Origin: a virus | IMG/VR virus record: IMGVR_UViG_3300023174_000648 | Coordinates: 1 to 23,413 of that record | DNA length: 23,413 nt | Reading direction: 5' to 3' (one strand) | Shown: positions 12,629 to 19,394 of the stretch, one piece after another | Layout of the letters: every line of letters begins with the position of its first letter | How positions within the stretch are numbered: the first letter of the stretch is position 1 | Notes under the pieces: generated by a model | Told to the model about the DNA's origin: nothing | The model's database searches: none | What the model saw: the letters and a program-made list of their open reading frames with translations, nothing else | Translations under genes and position numbers: made by a program

Positions 12629-13437
12629 TGCATATAATTACAGAAAATCCAAGCGAAGCTTTAGAGTTAGCAACTCAATATGTAATTGAGCATGGTGAAG
12701 CAATATCTCCTCGTGGAATGGTCACTAGAGAACTTCTTAATGTGACTTTACAAATCGAAAAGCCATGGAACATACCTGTATCTATGGAAAACCGTAAACT
12801 CAATCACAACATCGGTATTAAAGAAGCATTACAACTTGTTGGACAAGTCACTGATCCAGAAGCAATGACAGATACAAGTCAAGTTTTTGGAAAGTTTATG
12901 GATAATGGAATACTTCATGGTGCTTACGGTCCACGTATTCACGGTAATCTAAACAAAGTGGTTGATCAGTTAAAAAAAGATTACTCTACCAGACAAGCAG
13001 TACTAACCATATTTGACTCAAACAAAGATCTAAATGTCGATGTTAAAGATGTTCCATGTACATTAAATCTGCAGTACTTTATTAGAGACAATAAACTAAT
13101 TGCTAGAACAAACATGAGAAGCAATGATGTATTCCTAGGTCTTCCATATGATTTGACTCAGTTTATTGCTTTACAAGGAGCAATTGCAAAGGCTTTAGAC
13201 ATTGAAATGGGTCAGTACGTTCATGTTGTAGGAAGTATGCATATTTATGATGAACATATACCTCAAGCTCAATGGATCAAAGCATACTTTAATGGATCAT
13301 TCAAAGACTACGAACCTATGTGGACTGGTAATAGTATTGGTGAAATTAGTCATACCGCAAGATCTATTCTCAAAGGTAACATTCCTGAGGGTTTAACTCG
13401 CTTTGAAAGATTTTTGGCAGGTAAAATAAATGACTGA
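12628..13437 (+). CDS. Thymidylate synthase homologue, probable dCMP hydroxymethylase
   Basis: 269 residues with the thymidylate synthase landmarks: Y100 in HGAYGPRIHG, S-T-R122 (phosphate contact), P143-C144 (nucleophile), M-R164-S165-N-D167-V-F-L-G-L-P-Y174-D175 and M-H205-I-Y207. In E. coli ThyA the residue at the D175 position is N177, which selects dUMP. T4 dCMP hydroxymethylase has Asp there, and Asn/Asp swaps switch base preference. So D175 suggests that this enzyme uses dCMP and makes 5-hydroxymethyl- or methyl-dCMP. A classical dUMP role remains possible, since related actinophage proteins are annotated as thymidylate synthase. It ends in an eight-base overlap with the next gene. Confidence 0.8.
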   Translation: MHIITENPSEALELATQYVIEHGEAISPRGMVTRELLNVTLQIEKPWNIPVSMENRKLNHNIGIKEALQLVGQVTDPEAMTDTSQVFGKFMDNGILHGAYGPRIHGNLNKVVDQLKKDYSTRQAVLTIFDSNKDLNVDVKDVPCTLNLQYFIRDNKLIARTNMRSNDVFLGLPYDLTQFIALQGAIAKALDIEMGQYVHVVGSMHIYDEHIPQAQWIKAYFNGSFKDYEPMWTGNSIGEISHTARSILKGNIPEGLTRFERFLAGKIND

Positions 13438-13564
13438 ACCAATTGCACGATGTGAAGCATGTGGATCCTGGACTTATTTGTATGCGATAGATAAACTCAT
13501 GGGTCAACCACATTTTTGTAATGATTGCAAGGCTAGGCAGAAGGGAAAAAAACGTGCTGCCTAA
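13430..13564 (+). CDS. Zinc-ribbon microprotein (44 aa)
   Basis: Starts inside the last codons of the synthase gene. C8-x-x-C11 and C30-x-x-C33 (ARCEACGSW, FCNDCKAR) give a clean four-Cys ribbon with a basic tail RQKGKKRAA. It may bind nucleic acid or a partner protein of the modification enzymes. It is translated together with its neighbours. Confidence 0.7.
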   Translation: MTEPIARCEACGSWTYLYAIDKLMGQPHFCNDCKARQKGKKRAA

Positions 13565-13907
13565 TCAAAGCGAAGTAGTTAAGCGACTCAGTGAACTTTC
13601 TCGTATGCTAGATGCTGCAACAGAAGAAATAGCGGCACTAGATGACCAATCTGTTCGTGCCAAAGGATCTTATGAAGTTGCATATGCAAGATCTTTCCTG
13701 GAATCTAATGGATCAATGGATGTAAGAAGACAAGAAGCAATTCTTGCTTGTTCTGATCTTAGACTTGCTATGGAGATCTCTGAAGCTCAAGTAAGAGCAA
13801 TAAAAGAGCGAATTAACACGCTTAGATCACAAATCTCTATTGGTCAATCGTTATCAGCTGCAATTCGACAACAATTTAGCGCTGAAGGTGTAGGTCAATA
13901 CACGTGA
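13554..13907 (+). CDS. Coiled-coil phage protein
   Basis: 117 residues when read from the GTG at 13554, which has a good GAAGGG site ten bases before and an 11-base overlap with the upstream stop; a longer frame from the ATG at 13521 would overlap the ribbon gene by 44 bases. Mostly helical with heptad-like Leu/Ala spacing: E-V-V-K-R-L-S-E-L, then Y-E-V-A-Y-A-R-S-F-L-E-S-N-G-S-M-D-V-R-R-Q-E-A at the centre, and R-A-I-K-E-R-I-N-T-L-R-S-Q-I near the end. Proteins with this central pattern are common in actinophages beside replication genes. Function unknown. Confidence 0.7.
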   Translation: MLPNQSEVVKRLSELSRMLDAATEEIAALDDQSVRAKGSYEVAYARSFLESNGSMDVRRQEAILACSDLRLAMEISEAQVRAIKERINTLRSQISIGQSLSAAIRQQFSAEGVGQYT

Positions 13908-14170
13908 GATTTAGAAGTAAGAAAATGGCTAAAAAATACATCGAAAGACGAAAACTTGTTGGAGAGATTCTAGAAGAGTTCCCACTTTGCGAACGCTGCG
14001 GCATAAAACCCTCAAGCGAAGTTCACGAAGTACTAAGTAGAGCCAGAGGAGGAGACATTTTGGATAAAAGTAACTGCAGAGCTCTTTGTCACATGTGCCA
14101 CTTCTGGATTACAACAAATCCTGCAGAAGCACTTAAGACAGGCTGGTTAAAGAATTCCTGGGATAAATGA
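13904..14170 (+). CDS. HNH-type endonuclease, small
   Basis: 88 residues from a GTG that overlaps the upstream stop (GTGA); an ATG at 13925 would give a slightly shorter form. C29-x-x-C32 and C62-x-x-C65 hold the zinc, H41-E42 is the catalytic pair in the V-H-E-V-L-S-R-A-R-G-G-D segment, N57 and H66 complete an H-N-H set. Basic N-terminus (RSKKMAKKYIERRK) for DNA contact. Phage HNH proteins of this size nick DNA for packaging or recombination. The context (before FmdB-type, resolvase, WhiB and SSB) does not decide. Confidence 0.75.
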   Translation: MRFRSKKMAKKYIERRKLVGEILEEFPLCERCGIKPSSEVHEVLSRARGGDILDKSNCRALCHMCHFWITTNPAEALKTGWLKNSWDK

Positions 14171-14334
14171 TGCCAACTTATGACTACAAATGCCAAAAAT
14201 GTGGAATTACAGTCGAAGTTAACCACTCAATCTCAGAACACGGTCCTAGATGTGATTGTGGAGAAGTTATGCAAAAGGTTTTTACCGTTGTACCCGCTAT
14301 TTTCAAAGGTGAAGGATGGGGAGGCCAGAAATGA
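14170..14334 (+). CDS. FmdB-family zinc-ribbon protein
   Basis: 54 residues starting MPTYDYKCQKCG at the second of two consecutive ATGs (14167 is the other), because the family almost always begins MPTYDY. Zinc Cys pairs are C8-C11 and C29-C31 (C-D-C-G; one residue shorter than C-x-x-C), and the C-terminus F-K-G-E-G-W-G matches the family. FmdB was named as a regulatory protein for formamidase and is of uncertain role. In phages it is a frequent small neighbour of nucleases. It overlaps the resolvase-like gene as ATGA. Confidence 0.85.
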   Translation: MPTYDYKCQKCGITVEVNHSISEHGPRCDCGEVMQKVFTVVPAIFKGEGWGGQK

Positions 14335-14669
14335 CCAATCTATCCAGAAAAAGACGAGGTAGAGAGACAGAATTGATTTTTGCTCAATATCTGAAGACAC
14401 AAGGTTGGATCTATGCCGAAGCAACTAGCTCATCAGCTGCAGGTACTGATATAAAGGGAGTTATCGGAGTTGATTGGGAACTAAAGGCTAGAGCAGACTT
14501 TGATCCTAAATCAGCAATGAAACAACAACAGAAAAGAATAAAAGAAGGCGTAATCCCCATTGCTGTATTGAGGCAGAACGGACAAGGTGAGGCTGACATT
14601 GAAAATTGGCCAGCATGTGTTCCAGTTAGCATAATGATTCAATTACTCAAAGAAGCGGGATATTTGTGA
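14331..14669 (+). CDS. Holliday-junction resolvase-like nuclease
   Basis: 112 residues from the ATGA-coupled ATG at 14331. R-G-R-E12-T-E-L-I-F-A near the start, G-T-D40-I-K-G-V, then V-D-W-E50-L-K52-A-R, gives the E-(x)-D-(x)-E-x-K series of PD-(D/E)XK nucleases, in the order used by archaeal Hjc-type and phage resolvases. A helix with K-Q-Q-Q-K-R-I-K and a final strand V-P-I-A-V-L-R follow, as in that fold. It probably cuts branched DNA during replication or packaging. Other nucleases of the VRR-type share the pattern, so the substrate is inferred. Confidence 0.75.
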   Translation: MTNLSRKRRGRETELIFAQYLKTQGWIYAEATSSSAAGTDIKGVIGVDWELKARADFDPKSAMKQQQKRIKEGVIPIAVLRQNGQGEADIENWPACVPVSIMIQLLKEAGYL

Positions 14670-14944
14670 CGATTAGAGATTTAGCTTTTGATAGAGAAAG
14701 TGTGCCTTGGATGGCAAAAGGCAATTGCACTGATCCATCAATAGATCCAGATTGGTTTTTTCCAGATAGTGAACACGAAAATAACATAGAACAGAAAATA
14801 GCATTGGACATGTGCAAAACGTGTCCAGTAAAGATGAATTGTTTAGGTTATGCACTAAACAACTGGCCAGTGTACGGCATTTGGGGCGGAATGCGAAACA
14901 AAGAACTAAAAGATCTAGCGAGACAGATAAAGGAGCAGAAATGA
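14666..14944 (+). CDS. WhiB-family transcription regulator
   Basis: 92 residues from a GTG overlapping the upstream stop. Four Cys in the WhiB order: C21, C50-x-x-C53, then C59, which bind a [4Fe-4S] cluster, followed by G71-I-W-G-G75, the hallmark turn that contacts the sigma factor. WhiB proteins bind the principal sigma factor region 4 and change promoter choice. Phage copies (as in mycobacteriophage TM4) interfere with host gene control and can block superinfection. This is the strongest host marker in the window. It ends in an ATGA overlap with the SSB gene. Confidence 0.92.
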   Translation: MTIRDLAFDRESVPWMAKGNCTDPSIDPDWFFPDSEHENNIEQKIALDMCKTCPVKMNCLGYALNNWPVYGIWGGMRNKELKDLARQIKEQK

Positions 14945-15339
14945 GTGCAGCAATAACAATCAAAGGTCGTATTGGCAAAGACATGGACATTAAGTTCACA
15001 CAAGCAGGTAAAGCTTATGTTCCATTCAGCGTTGTGTCCAATACACGAAAGAAAGTTAATGATGAATGGATAGATGCAGATACAAGTTGGTGGGAATGTA
15101 AAGCCTTTGGAGGTTATGCCGAGGCTCTTGTAGATAACATCAAACGAGGCGATCTAGTAACCATTACAGGAACGATTAAGCAAACGACATGGATTGACAA
15201 AGACGGAAATAAGCGCTCGTCATATGAGGTTCTGGTTGATACTATTGCAAAACAGATAGTAGTTCAGAAGTATCATGGAACACCAAGAACAAAGAATCCG
15301 GATCCTGTAGCATGGGATCCTACTGAAGGAGTATTTTAA
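14941..15339 (+). CDS. ssb: Single-stranded DNA-binding protein
   Basis: 132 residues, start set by the ATGA overlap; a longer frame to 14812 runs through the WhiB gene and is not used. The OB fold shows S-A-A-I-T-I-K-G-R-I-G-K-D, K-A-Y-V-P-F-S-V-V-S-N, D-T-S-W-W-E-C-K-A-F-G-G-Y-A-E-A-L and G-D-L-V-T-I-T-G-T-I-K-Q-T-T-W, all family strands. The tail ends D-P-T-E-G-V-F, not the D-D-D-I-P-F of host SSB, so it may not dock host repair partners. It would coat single strands during replication and recombination, with the annealase-type gene at 7876. Confidence 0.9.
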   Translation: MSAAITIKGRIGKDMDIKFTQAGKAYVPFSVVSNTRKKVNDEWIDADTSWWECKAFGGYAEALVDNIKRGDLVTITGTIKQTTWIDKDGNKRSSYEVLVDTIAKQIVVQKYHGTPRTKNPDPVAWDPTEGVF

Positions 15340-15800
15340 TGTCAGTTAAAGCAATGACCTATGTATGGGAAAACTCTCCTTACAATGGCAATGCTTTAAT
15401 TGTCCACTTAGCATTGGCAGATCATTGTGATGATCAGGGTATTTGTTGGCCAAGTCAGCAATATTTGGCAGATAAATGCAAGATCAGCGTAAGGCAGATC
15501 CGTAGAATAATTCATCAGATGATTGTTGATAACTATTTGTTTATAGAACAACACTCAAGAGCTGGTATTTCTAATAATCGTTACAGATTGTTATTTAAGA
15601 AACCGCAGGTCACTGATGTCCTGTCCACAGAATATGATAACCCTGAACGTCCTGCGGCTGAGGTCACAGCTGTGGCCAGCGGTAGAGGCCAAGCTGGTGG
15701 CCACCCTAATCATCATATAACCATCAATAACCATCAGAGAAAAGGTCCACCAGAAGAAGTTAAATTGTTGATTGAAAGGCTAAGAAAGAAAAATGGATAA
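15339..15800 (+). CDS. Helix-turn-helix replication-type protein
   Basis: 153 residues, TAATG overlap with the SSB gene. The N-terminal 70 residues carry K-A-M-T-Y-V-W-E, N-A-L-I-V-H-L-A-L-A-D-H-C-D-D-Q-G-I-C-W-P-S and Y-L-A-D-K-C-K-I-S-V-R-Q-I-R-R-I-I, the winged HTH_36 pattern found at the start of phage replication initiators (lambda O-like). Beyond it is a low-complexity linker with a His/Asn-rich part (NHHITINNHQ), then a short helix. It may bind a replication origin, but no iteron-like repeats were recognised inside the gene, although such origins often lie there. Confidence 0.7.
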   Translation: MSVKAMTYVWENSPYNGNALIVHLALADHCDDQGICWPSQQYLADKCKISVRQIRRIIHQMIVDNYLFIEQHSRAGISNNRYRLLFKKPQVTDVLSTEYDNPERPAAEVTAVASGRGQAGGHPNHHITINNHQRKGPPEEVKLLIERLRKKNG

Positions 15801-16407
15801 ATGCCTTAGTTGTCGTGGGGTAAGTGAGAAAGGTGCTTGTCCACATTGCAGAAGAAGATTAAAAAAAATGCTACATGAGCTAATTGCATTCATTGATCTT
15901 CTAATTGCTAATCCTTCCTTAAGACAACAGGTATCTTCCAAGCAAGAAGGTAGAGGTTCATTATCAGATAGATCTCCAATCAATGTCCAGATTGTTGATC
16001 TTATTGCCAAGACAGGTATTCAAAGTGTTCTACAATCATGGTGTGAGTATGTGGTAGAAACAAGAAGCCTAAACACTGATTGCCTTAAGTCCACAAAAGA
16101 AACAAACAAACTACACACATTGCATCATGTATTAGATACTCATACTGATTGGATTGCTGACACTGAACTGTGGACTGATTACTACAATGAGATTAAAGAA
16201 CCATGGACAACATTAAGGCGTATCATATATGGTGAGAGAAAACCACCTGAAGCAGTTAAATGCCCTGTACAAGATTGCATTGGTAGTTTAAGATTAGAAC
16301 CTAATGGTGATGTCCATTGTCTACACGATAAGACACATCAATGGGCATATGAACAGTGGTCTAGGTTAGCAAAACTAATGGTAGAAACCTCTGTACAATC
16401 ACAGTGA
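15793..16407 (+). CDS. Zinc-finger-flanked conserved actinophage protein
   Basis: 204 residues, ATG eight bases before the upstream stop. Four Cys at the N-terminus (C4, C7, C16, C19) make one zinc knuckle; a second Cys cluster at about residues 156-175 (C-P-x-x-x-C then C-L-H) may make another. Between is an all-helical domain (L-H-E-L-I-A-F-I-D-L-L-I, D-L-I-A-K, L-Q-S-W-C-E-Y-V-V). Proteins of this build with no known function sit at the end of the replication region of many actinophages. It is the last gene before the promoter for the packaging genes, which starts inside its last codons. Confidence 0.65.
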   Translation: MDKCLSCRGVSEKGACPHCRRRLKKMLHELIAFIDLLIANPSLRQQVSSKQEGRGSLSDRSPINVQIVDLIAKTGIQSVLQSWCEYVVETRSLNTDCLKSTKETNKLHTLHHVLDTHTDWIADTELWTDYYNEIKEPWTTLRRIIYGERKPPEAVKCPVQDCIGSLRLEPNGDVHCLHDKTHQWAYEQWSRLAKLMVETSVQSQ

Positions 16408-16420
16408 TGTAATTTATAAT
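16392..16420 (+). promoter_or_regulatory. Promoter of the packaging/structural operon
   Basis: TGTACA (16392-16397), a 17-base spacer and a perfect TATAAT (16415-16420). The -35 is the same TGTACA as in the divergent region. The box overlaps the last codons of the upstream gene and would give a leader of about 35-40 bases before the HNH gene at 16462. This is the best promoter in the window. Confidence 0.7.
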
Positions 16421-16461
16421 ATGGATCACCGAGCTACAGCTATCTAACAAATCGGACGCTA

Positions 16462-16770
16462 ATGAATAAACCATGCTTAGATTGTGGTGTGTTAGCAAAC
16501 AAACCTAGATGTCCTATCTGCAATAAGAAGTATCAGAAGTTTAAAGCAACCTCTCGTCCTTCACGTGCTGATAGGGGTTACGATGCAAATTGGAAAAGGT
16601 TATCAAAACAACTTAGATTGCTACAACCTTATTGCACTATTTGTAAAGCAACCAACGATTTGACTGTGGATCACATAACACCGTTATCGAGTGGTGGTCT
16701 CACAGTCGAATCCAACCTACAGGTTCTGTGCAGACGATGCAACAGCAGCAAAGGTACTTCCTCTTCCTGA
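16462..16770 (+). CDS. HNH endonuclease beside the terminase
   Basis: 102 residues. Two zinc sites: C5, C8, C17, C20 at the N-terminus and C58, C61, C90, C93 around the active site. The catalytic segment is V-D70-H71-I-T-P, N85 in E-S-N-L, and C-R-R-C-N94-S-S-K-G. Phages with HK97-like packaging usually carry such an HNH next to the small terminase, where it works with the large subunit to cut DNA at cos sites. Its position 150 bases before the small terminase, with the gap holding structured DNA, fits this. No ribosome-binding site of note is seen before the ATG. Confidence 0.88.
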   Translation: MNKPCLDCGVLANKPRCPICNKKYQKFKATSRPSRADRGYDANWKRLSKQLRLLQPYCTICKATNDLTVDHITPLSSGGLTVESNLQVLCRRCNSSKGTSSS

Positions 16771-16920
16771 ATAACATAATGTTATATTAAATCTCATAGA
16801 GGGCCAACGGGCGGTATGGTATGGCCTAAAAGTACATGCAAAAACCACGCTGGATACCCCGCATCCATGGGAGCGTGCAAAGTATCATAATTATTGATTT
16901 GACCAAACTGGAGGATTTTG
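16771..16920 (+). other. Structured gap before the terminase, possible cos/pac site
   Basis: The 150 bases hold no gene. They include a 15-base palindrome ATAACAT-A-ATGTTAT (16771-16785), AGGGCC and GGCCT separated by 17 bases, and a longer inverted repeat at 16846-16877. The terminase gene starts at 16921 with GGAGG seven bases before. In HK97-like phages the packaging recognition or cut site is often just upstream of the small terminase. Confidence 0.4.
16846..16877. repeat. Inverted repeat CACGCTGGAT / ATCC...AGCGTG
   Basis: Left arm CACGCTGGAT pairs with ATCC (16863-16866) and AGCGTG (16872-16877), with a 7-base loop and a 5-base bulge (ATGGG) on the right side. As RNA it would fold stably; as DNA it could be a protein-binding site at the packaging start. 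Confidence 0.5.
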
Positions 16921-17382
16921 ATGACCGCGGGTCGTCCACGCAAACCTATTGAACAAAAGCGCAAAACAGGCCGAACTCCTACAACGGATTCAGGTGGTCG
17001 CAAACTTCCTGACGTTCAGAAGATCACTGTCTTGCCTATGGCCGATGGTATTCCTACTCCTCCTATGGATCTTGGTCTTGAAGGCAGAGATCTTTGGGGA
17101 AAAGCTTGGGATCGTGCAATCACTTGGCTTTCTCCTGTAAGTGATTTGACACAAGTTCATCATGCTTGTCGAGTGGCAGATGATCTTAATTTGGCAAGAA
17201 CAGTTTACAATACGACACGTGACTCACAAGACGGGCGGCTTGTGGTTGCACTAAGTAAATCTTTTCATGAGGCTTTGGCCTCGTTAGGATTTACACCAAC
17301 ATCTCGCTCGCAGTTAGGCGTAGCGGAGGTCAAGCGTGTCACAGCTCTCGAACAACTCATTGCAACCAAACGAGCCAAGTAA
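16921..17382 (+). CDS. terS: Terminase small subunit
   Basis: 153 residues from the ATG at 16921 (GGAGG about nine bases before); a TTG one codon earlier is less likely. The N-terminus G-R-P-R-K-P-I-E-Q-K-R-K-T-G-R is basic and G-R-P-x-K-P is typical of P27-type small terminases, which bind the packaging site. L-G-L-E-G-R-D-L-W-G-K-A-W-D-R-A-I-T-W-L and L-G-F-T-P-T-S-R-S-Q-L-G-V-A match the helical core and the C-terminal family motif. It overlaps the large subunit gene by 47 bases, so the two are coupled. Confidence 0.85.
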   Translation: MTAGRPRKPIEQKRKTGRTPTTDSGGRKLPDVQKITVLPMADGIPTPPMDLGLEGRDLWGKAWDRAITWLSPVSDLTQVHHACRVADDLNLARTVYNTTRDSQDGRLVVALSKSFHEALASLGFTPTSRSQLGVAEVKRVTALEQLIATKRAK

Positions 17383-18898
17383 TTCTTGGCCGCCTAAGTG
17401 GTTGACGCCTGTATCTGAAGAAGATCAACTAAGAGGCGATGGACCTGTCTATTCACAGTTTGCCGAAACCGTTTGTCGAGTTACTAAAGACTCACTAGGT
17501 GGACCAGCAGGTGAATTGCTTAAACTTCGTTCATGGCAATCATCTCTTCTTAATCATGCATTTGCTAGAAAAGAAAACGGAAGATTTAAGCACCGCATTG
17601 CACTAATAGGCATGGCTCGTAAAAACGGCAAGTCTGCGTTAGGCGCAGCCGTTGGTTTAGCCGGTCTGACTCTTGGTGGAGCAGGTTCTGAGATCTATTC
17701 TTGTGCAGCAGATAGAGATCAAGCACGAATTGTGTTTGGTACTGCTAAGCGAATGGTTGAATTAGACGAAGAATTATCTAAAATGTTTACTCTTTACCGC
17801 GACACAATTGAGTATAAAGATACAGGTTCTGTCTATAAAGTCCTCTCGGCAGAGGCTTACACAAAAGAAGGTCTCAATCCGTCACCTCTTGTGATCTTCG
17901 ATGAAGTTCATGCGCAGCCAAATCGCGAACTTTGGGATGTAATGTCTCTTGCCGGAGGCGCAAGAGCTGACTCTTTGCTGTTCGGTATTACTACAGCGGG
18001 TGTAAAAACACAGACCGATGGTCAAGATTCTTTGTGTTATTCACTTTACCAATACGGTCAGCAGCTAGTTAAAAAAGAATTAGAAGATCCGTCATTCTTC
18101 TTTGCTTGGTGGGAACCAAAGAATGTTGAGGGAGATCATCGAGAACAATTCATGTGGGAAGAATCAAACCCAGGTTTTAACGACATTGTCGACTCTGAAG
18201 ATTTTGAGTCTTCAGTGCTTAGAACACCAGAAGCAGAATTTCGAACTAAGCGAACTAACTGCTTTGTTTCAACAGCTACTGCATGGCTTCCTACCGGAAG
18301 CTGGGATGCATTGGTTGACAAGGACAGAGTGCCAATGCAAGGTGAAGATGTCATTCTCGCATTCGATGGAGCCTTCTCTAACGACTCAACAGCCTTAATT
18401 GCGTGGCTTGTAGGTTCTGAAAAACCACATCTGATGGTTGTAGGACTATGGGAAAGACCAATCGATGCTGATCAAGCGTGGCATGTGCCTGTTGCAGAGG
18501 TCGAAAAGACGATTATGGATGCCTGTAGAGACGGCAGATTTAACGTAAAAGAGATTGTTTTCGATCCTGCACGATGGAATAGAACCTTTATGGTACTAGA
18601 TGAAGATGGTTTGCCTTGCGTTTCTTATCCTAACTCTGCAGAACGTATGGTTCCTGCAACACAAAAGTTCTATGAAGCAGTAGTTAACCAGTCATTTACG
18701 CACGATGGTGATGAACGTCTTGCTAGACATGTGGCTAACTGTGTGACAAAACAATCATCACGTGGGGTCATGGTTGCTAAGGCTTCATCTAGAAGAAAAG
18801 TAGATGCTGCTGTTGCTTCTATCTTTGGATATGATCGAGCAACGCAACCTCCTGGACCGAAAGAACCTGTTGCCAGGTATTTCTCAATACAAGTATGA
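17336..18898 (+). CDS. terL: Terminase large subunit (HK97-like)
   Basis: 520 residues from GTG 17336. ATPase half: G-M-A-R-K-N-G-K-S (Walker A, residues 92-100) and L-V-I-F-D-E (Walker B, 185-190, with E190). Nuclease half: D344 in LAFDGAFSNDS, D350, D410 in VFDPARW, and a final D in K-V-D-A-A-V-A-S-I-F-G-Y near 497, the metal-binding set of the RNase H-like nuclease. This motor translocates and cuts DNA into the capsid. The length is within the usual range for HK97-type large terminases. The first 46 codons overlap the small subunit gene. No portal or protease gene follows at once. Confidence 0.95.
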   Translation: MSQLSNNSLQPNEPSNSWPPKWLTPVSEEDQLRGDGPVYSQFAETVCRVTKDSLGGPAGELLKLRSWQSSLLNHAFARKENGRFKHRIALIGMARKNGKSALGAAVGLAGLTLGGAGSEIYSCAADRDQARIVFGTAKRMVELDEELSKMFTLYRDTIEYKDTGSVYKVLSAEAYTKEGLNPSPLVIFDEVHAQPNRELWDVMSLAGGARADSLLFGITTAGVKTQTDGQDSLCYSLYQYGQQLVKKELEDPSFFFAWWEPKNVEGDHREQFMWEESNPGFNDIVDSEDFESSVLRTPEAEFRTKRTNCFVSTATAWLPTGSWDALVDKDRVPMQGEDVILAFDGAFSNDSTALIAWLVGSEKPHLMVVGLWERPIDADQAWHVPVAEVEKTIMDACRDGRFNVKEIVFDPARWNRTFMVLDEDGLPCVSYPNSAERMVPATQKFYEAVVNQSFTHDGDERLARHVANCVTKQSSRGVMVAKASSRRKVDAAVASIFGYDRATQPPGPKEPVARYFSIQV

Positions 18899-18906
18899 GG
18901 AGCATC

Positions 18907-19047
18907 ATGAAAAAAATTGACTTTGCTTTATTTACAGAATTGGCAGGAGTAATTCTTGTCGCCATTGGGGTTGGCATGTTCTCAGTTCCTCTTGCCCTTA
19001 TAACGGTAGGCGGATTTCTTATTTGGGCTACAGAAAAGGCTAATTGA
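18907..19047 (+). CDS. Small membrane protein (46 aa)
   Basis: Good GAGGAG site before ATG 18907. The peptide begins MKKIDFALFTELAG and has two hydrophobic stretches, L-A-G-V-I-L-V-A-I-G-V-G-M-F and P-L-A-L-I-T-V-G-G-F-L-I-W, enough for one long hairpin or two short membrane helices. The tail ends E-K-A-N. Small membrane proteins after the terminase appear in many phages, with no known role. ATGA overlap with the next gene. Confidence 0.65.
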   Translation: MKKIDFALFTELAGVILVAIGVGMFSVPLALITVGGFLIWATEKAN

Positions 19048-19394
19048 TGACCGCTGGTATTTACAACACAACCATTGATCAAGGTTCTATTTGGTCAGTT
19101 GTATTAGTTTACACTGATTCGAATAATGTAGCCGTCAATTTAACTGGCTATACCGCGGCTATGCAACTGCGCCAGAACTATAATTCCGCAACTGCTGACC
19201 TTACTTTGACTACAGCTAATGGCGGAATCACTATTGTTGGTGCTACTGGAACTATTACAATTACTGCAACAGCAACTCAAACAGGTTTACTTGATTCAGG
19301 TCTTTATGTTTATGATCTTGAATTGACATCAGGTTCTAACATTTCTCGTCTTATCCAAGGTCAATTAACAGTTGCAGAGCAGGTGACACGATAA
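19047..19394 (+). CDS. Tail-associated beta-sandwich protein
   Basis: 115 residues from the ATGA-coupled ATG at 19047. Y-N-T-T-I-D-Q-G-S-x-W-S-V-V-L-V-Y and [14 protein letters not shown] near the N-terminus, G-T-I-T-I-T-A-T-A and [13 protein letters not shown] near the end, match a short all-beta structural family (similar to BppU-type baseplate/tail proteins) that is common beside tail fibre genes in aquatic phages. It is followed at once by the collagen-like fibre, so it may anchor that fibre. Which virion part it belongs to is inference. Confidence 0.65.
   Translation: MTAGIYNTTIDQGSIWSVVLVYTDSNNVAVNLTGYTAAMQLRQNYNSATADLTLTTANGGITIVGATGTITITATATQTGLLDSGLYVYDLELTSGSNISRLIQGQLTVAEQVTR

Noticed and set aside
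14180-14362. Open frame of 60 codons on the + strand
   Set aside because: Overlaps the better-supported FmdB-type gene (14170-14334) in another frame, which has the family motifs and coupled starts.
16771-16920. tRNA or small RNA gene in the gap before the terminase
   Set aside because: The hairpin is present but no acceptor stem, T-loop consensus or CCA end could be built.
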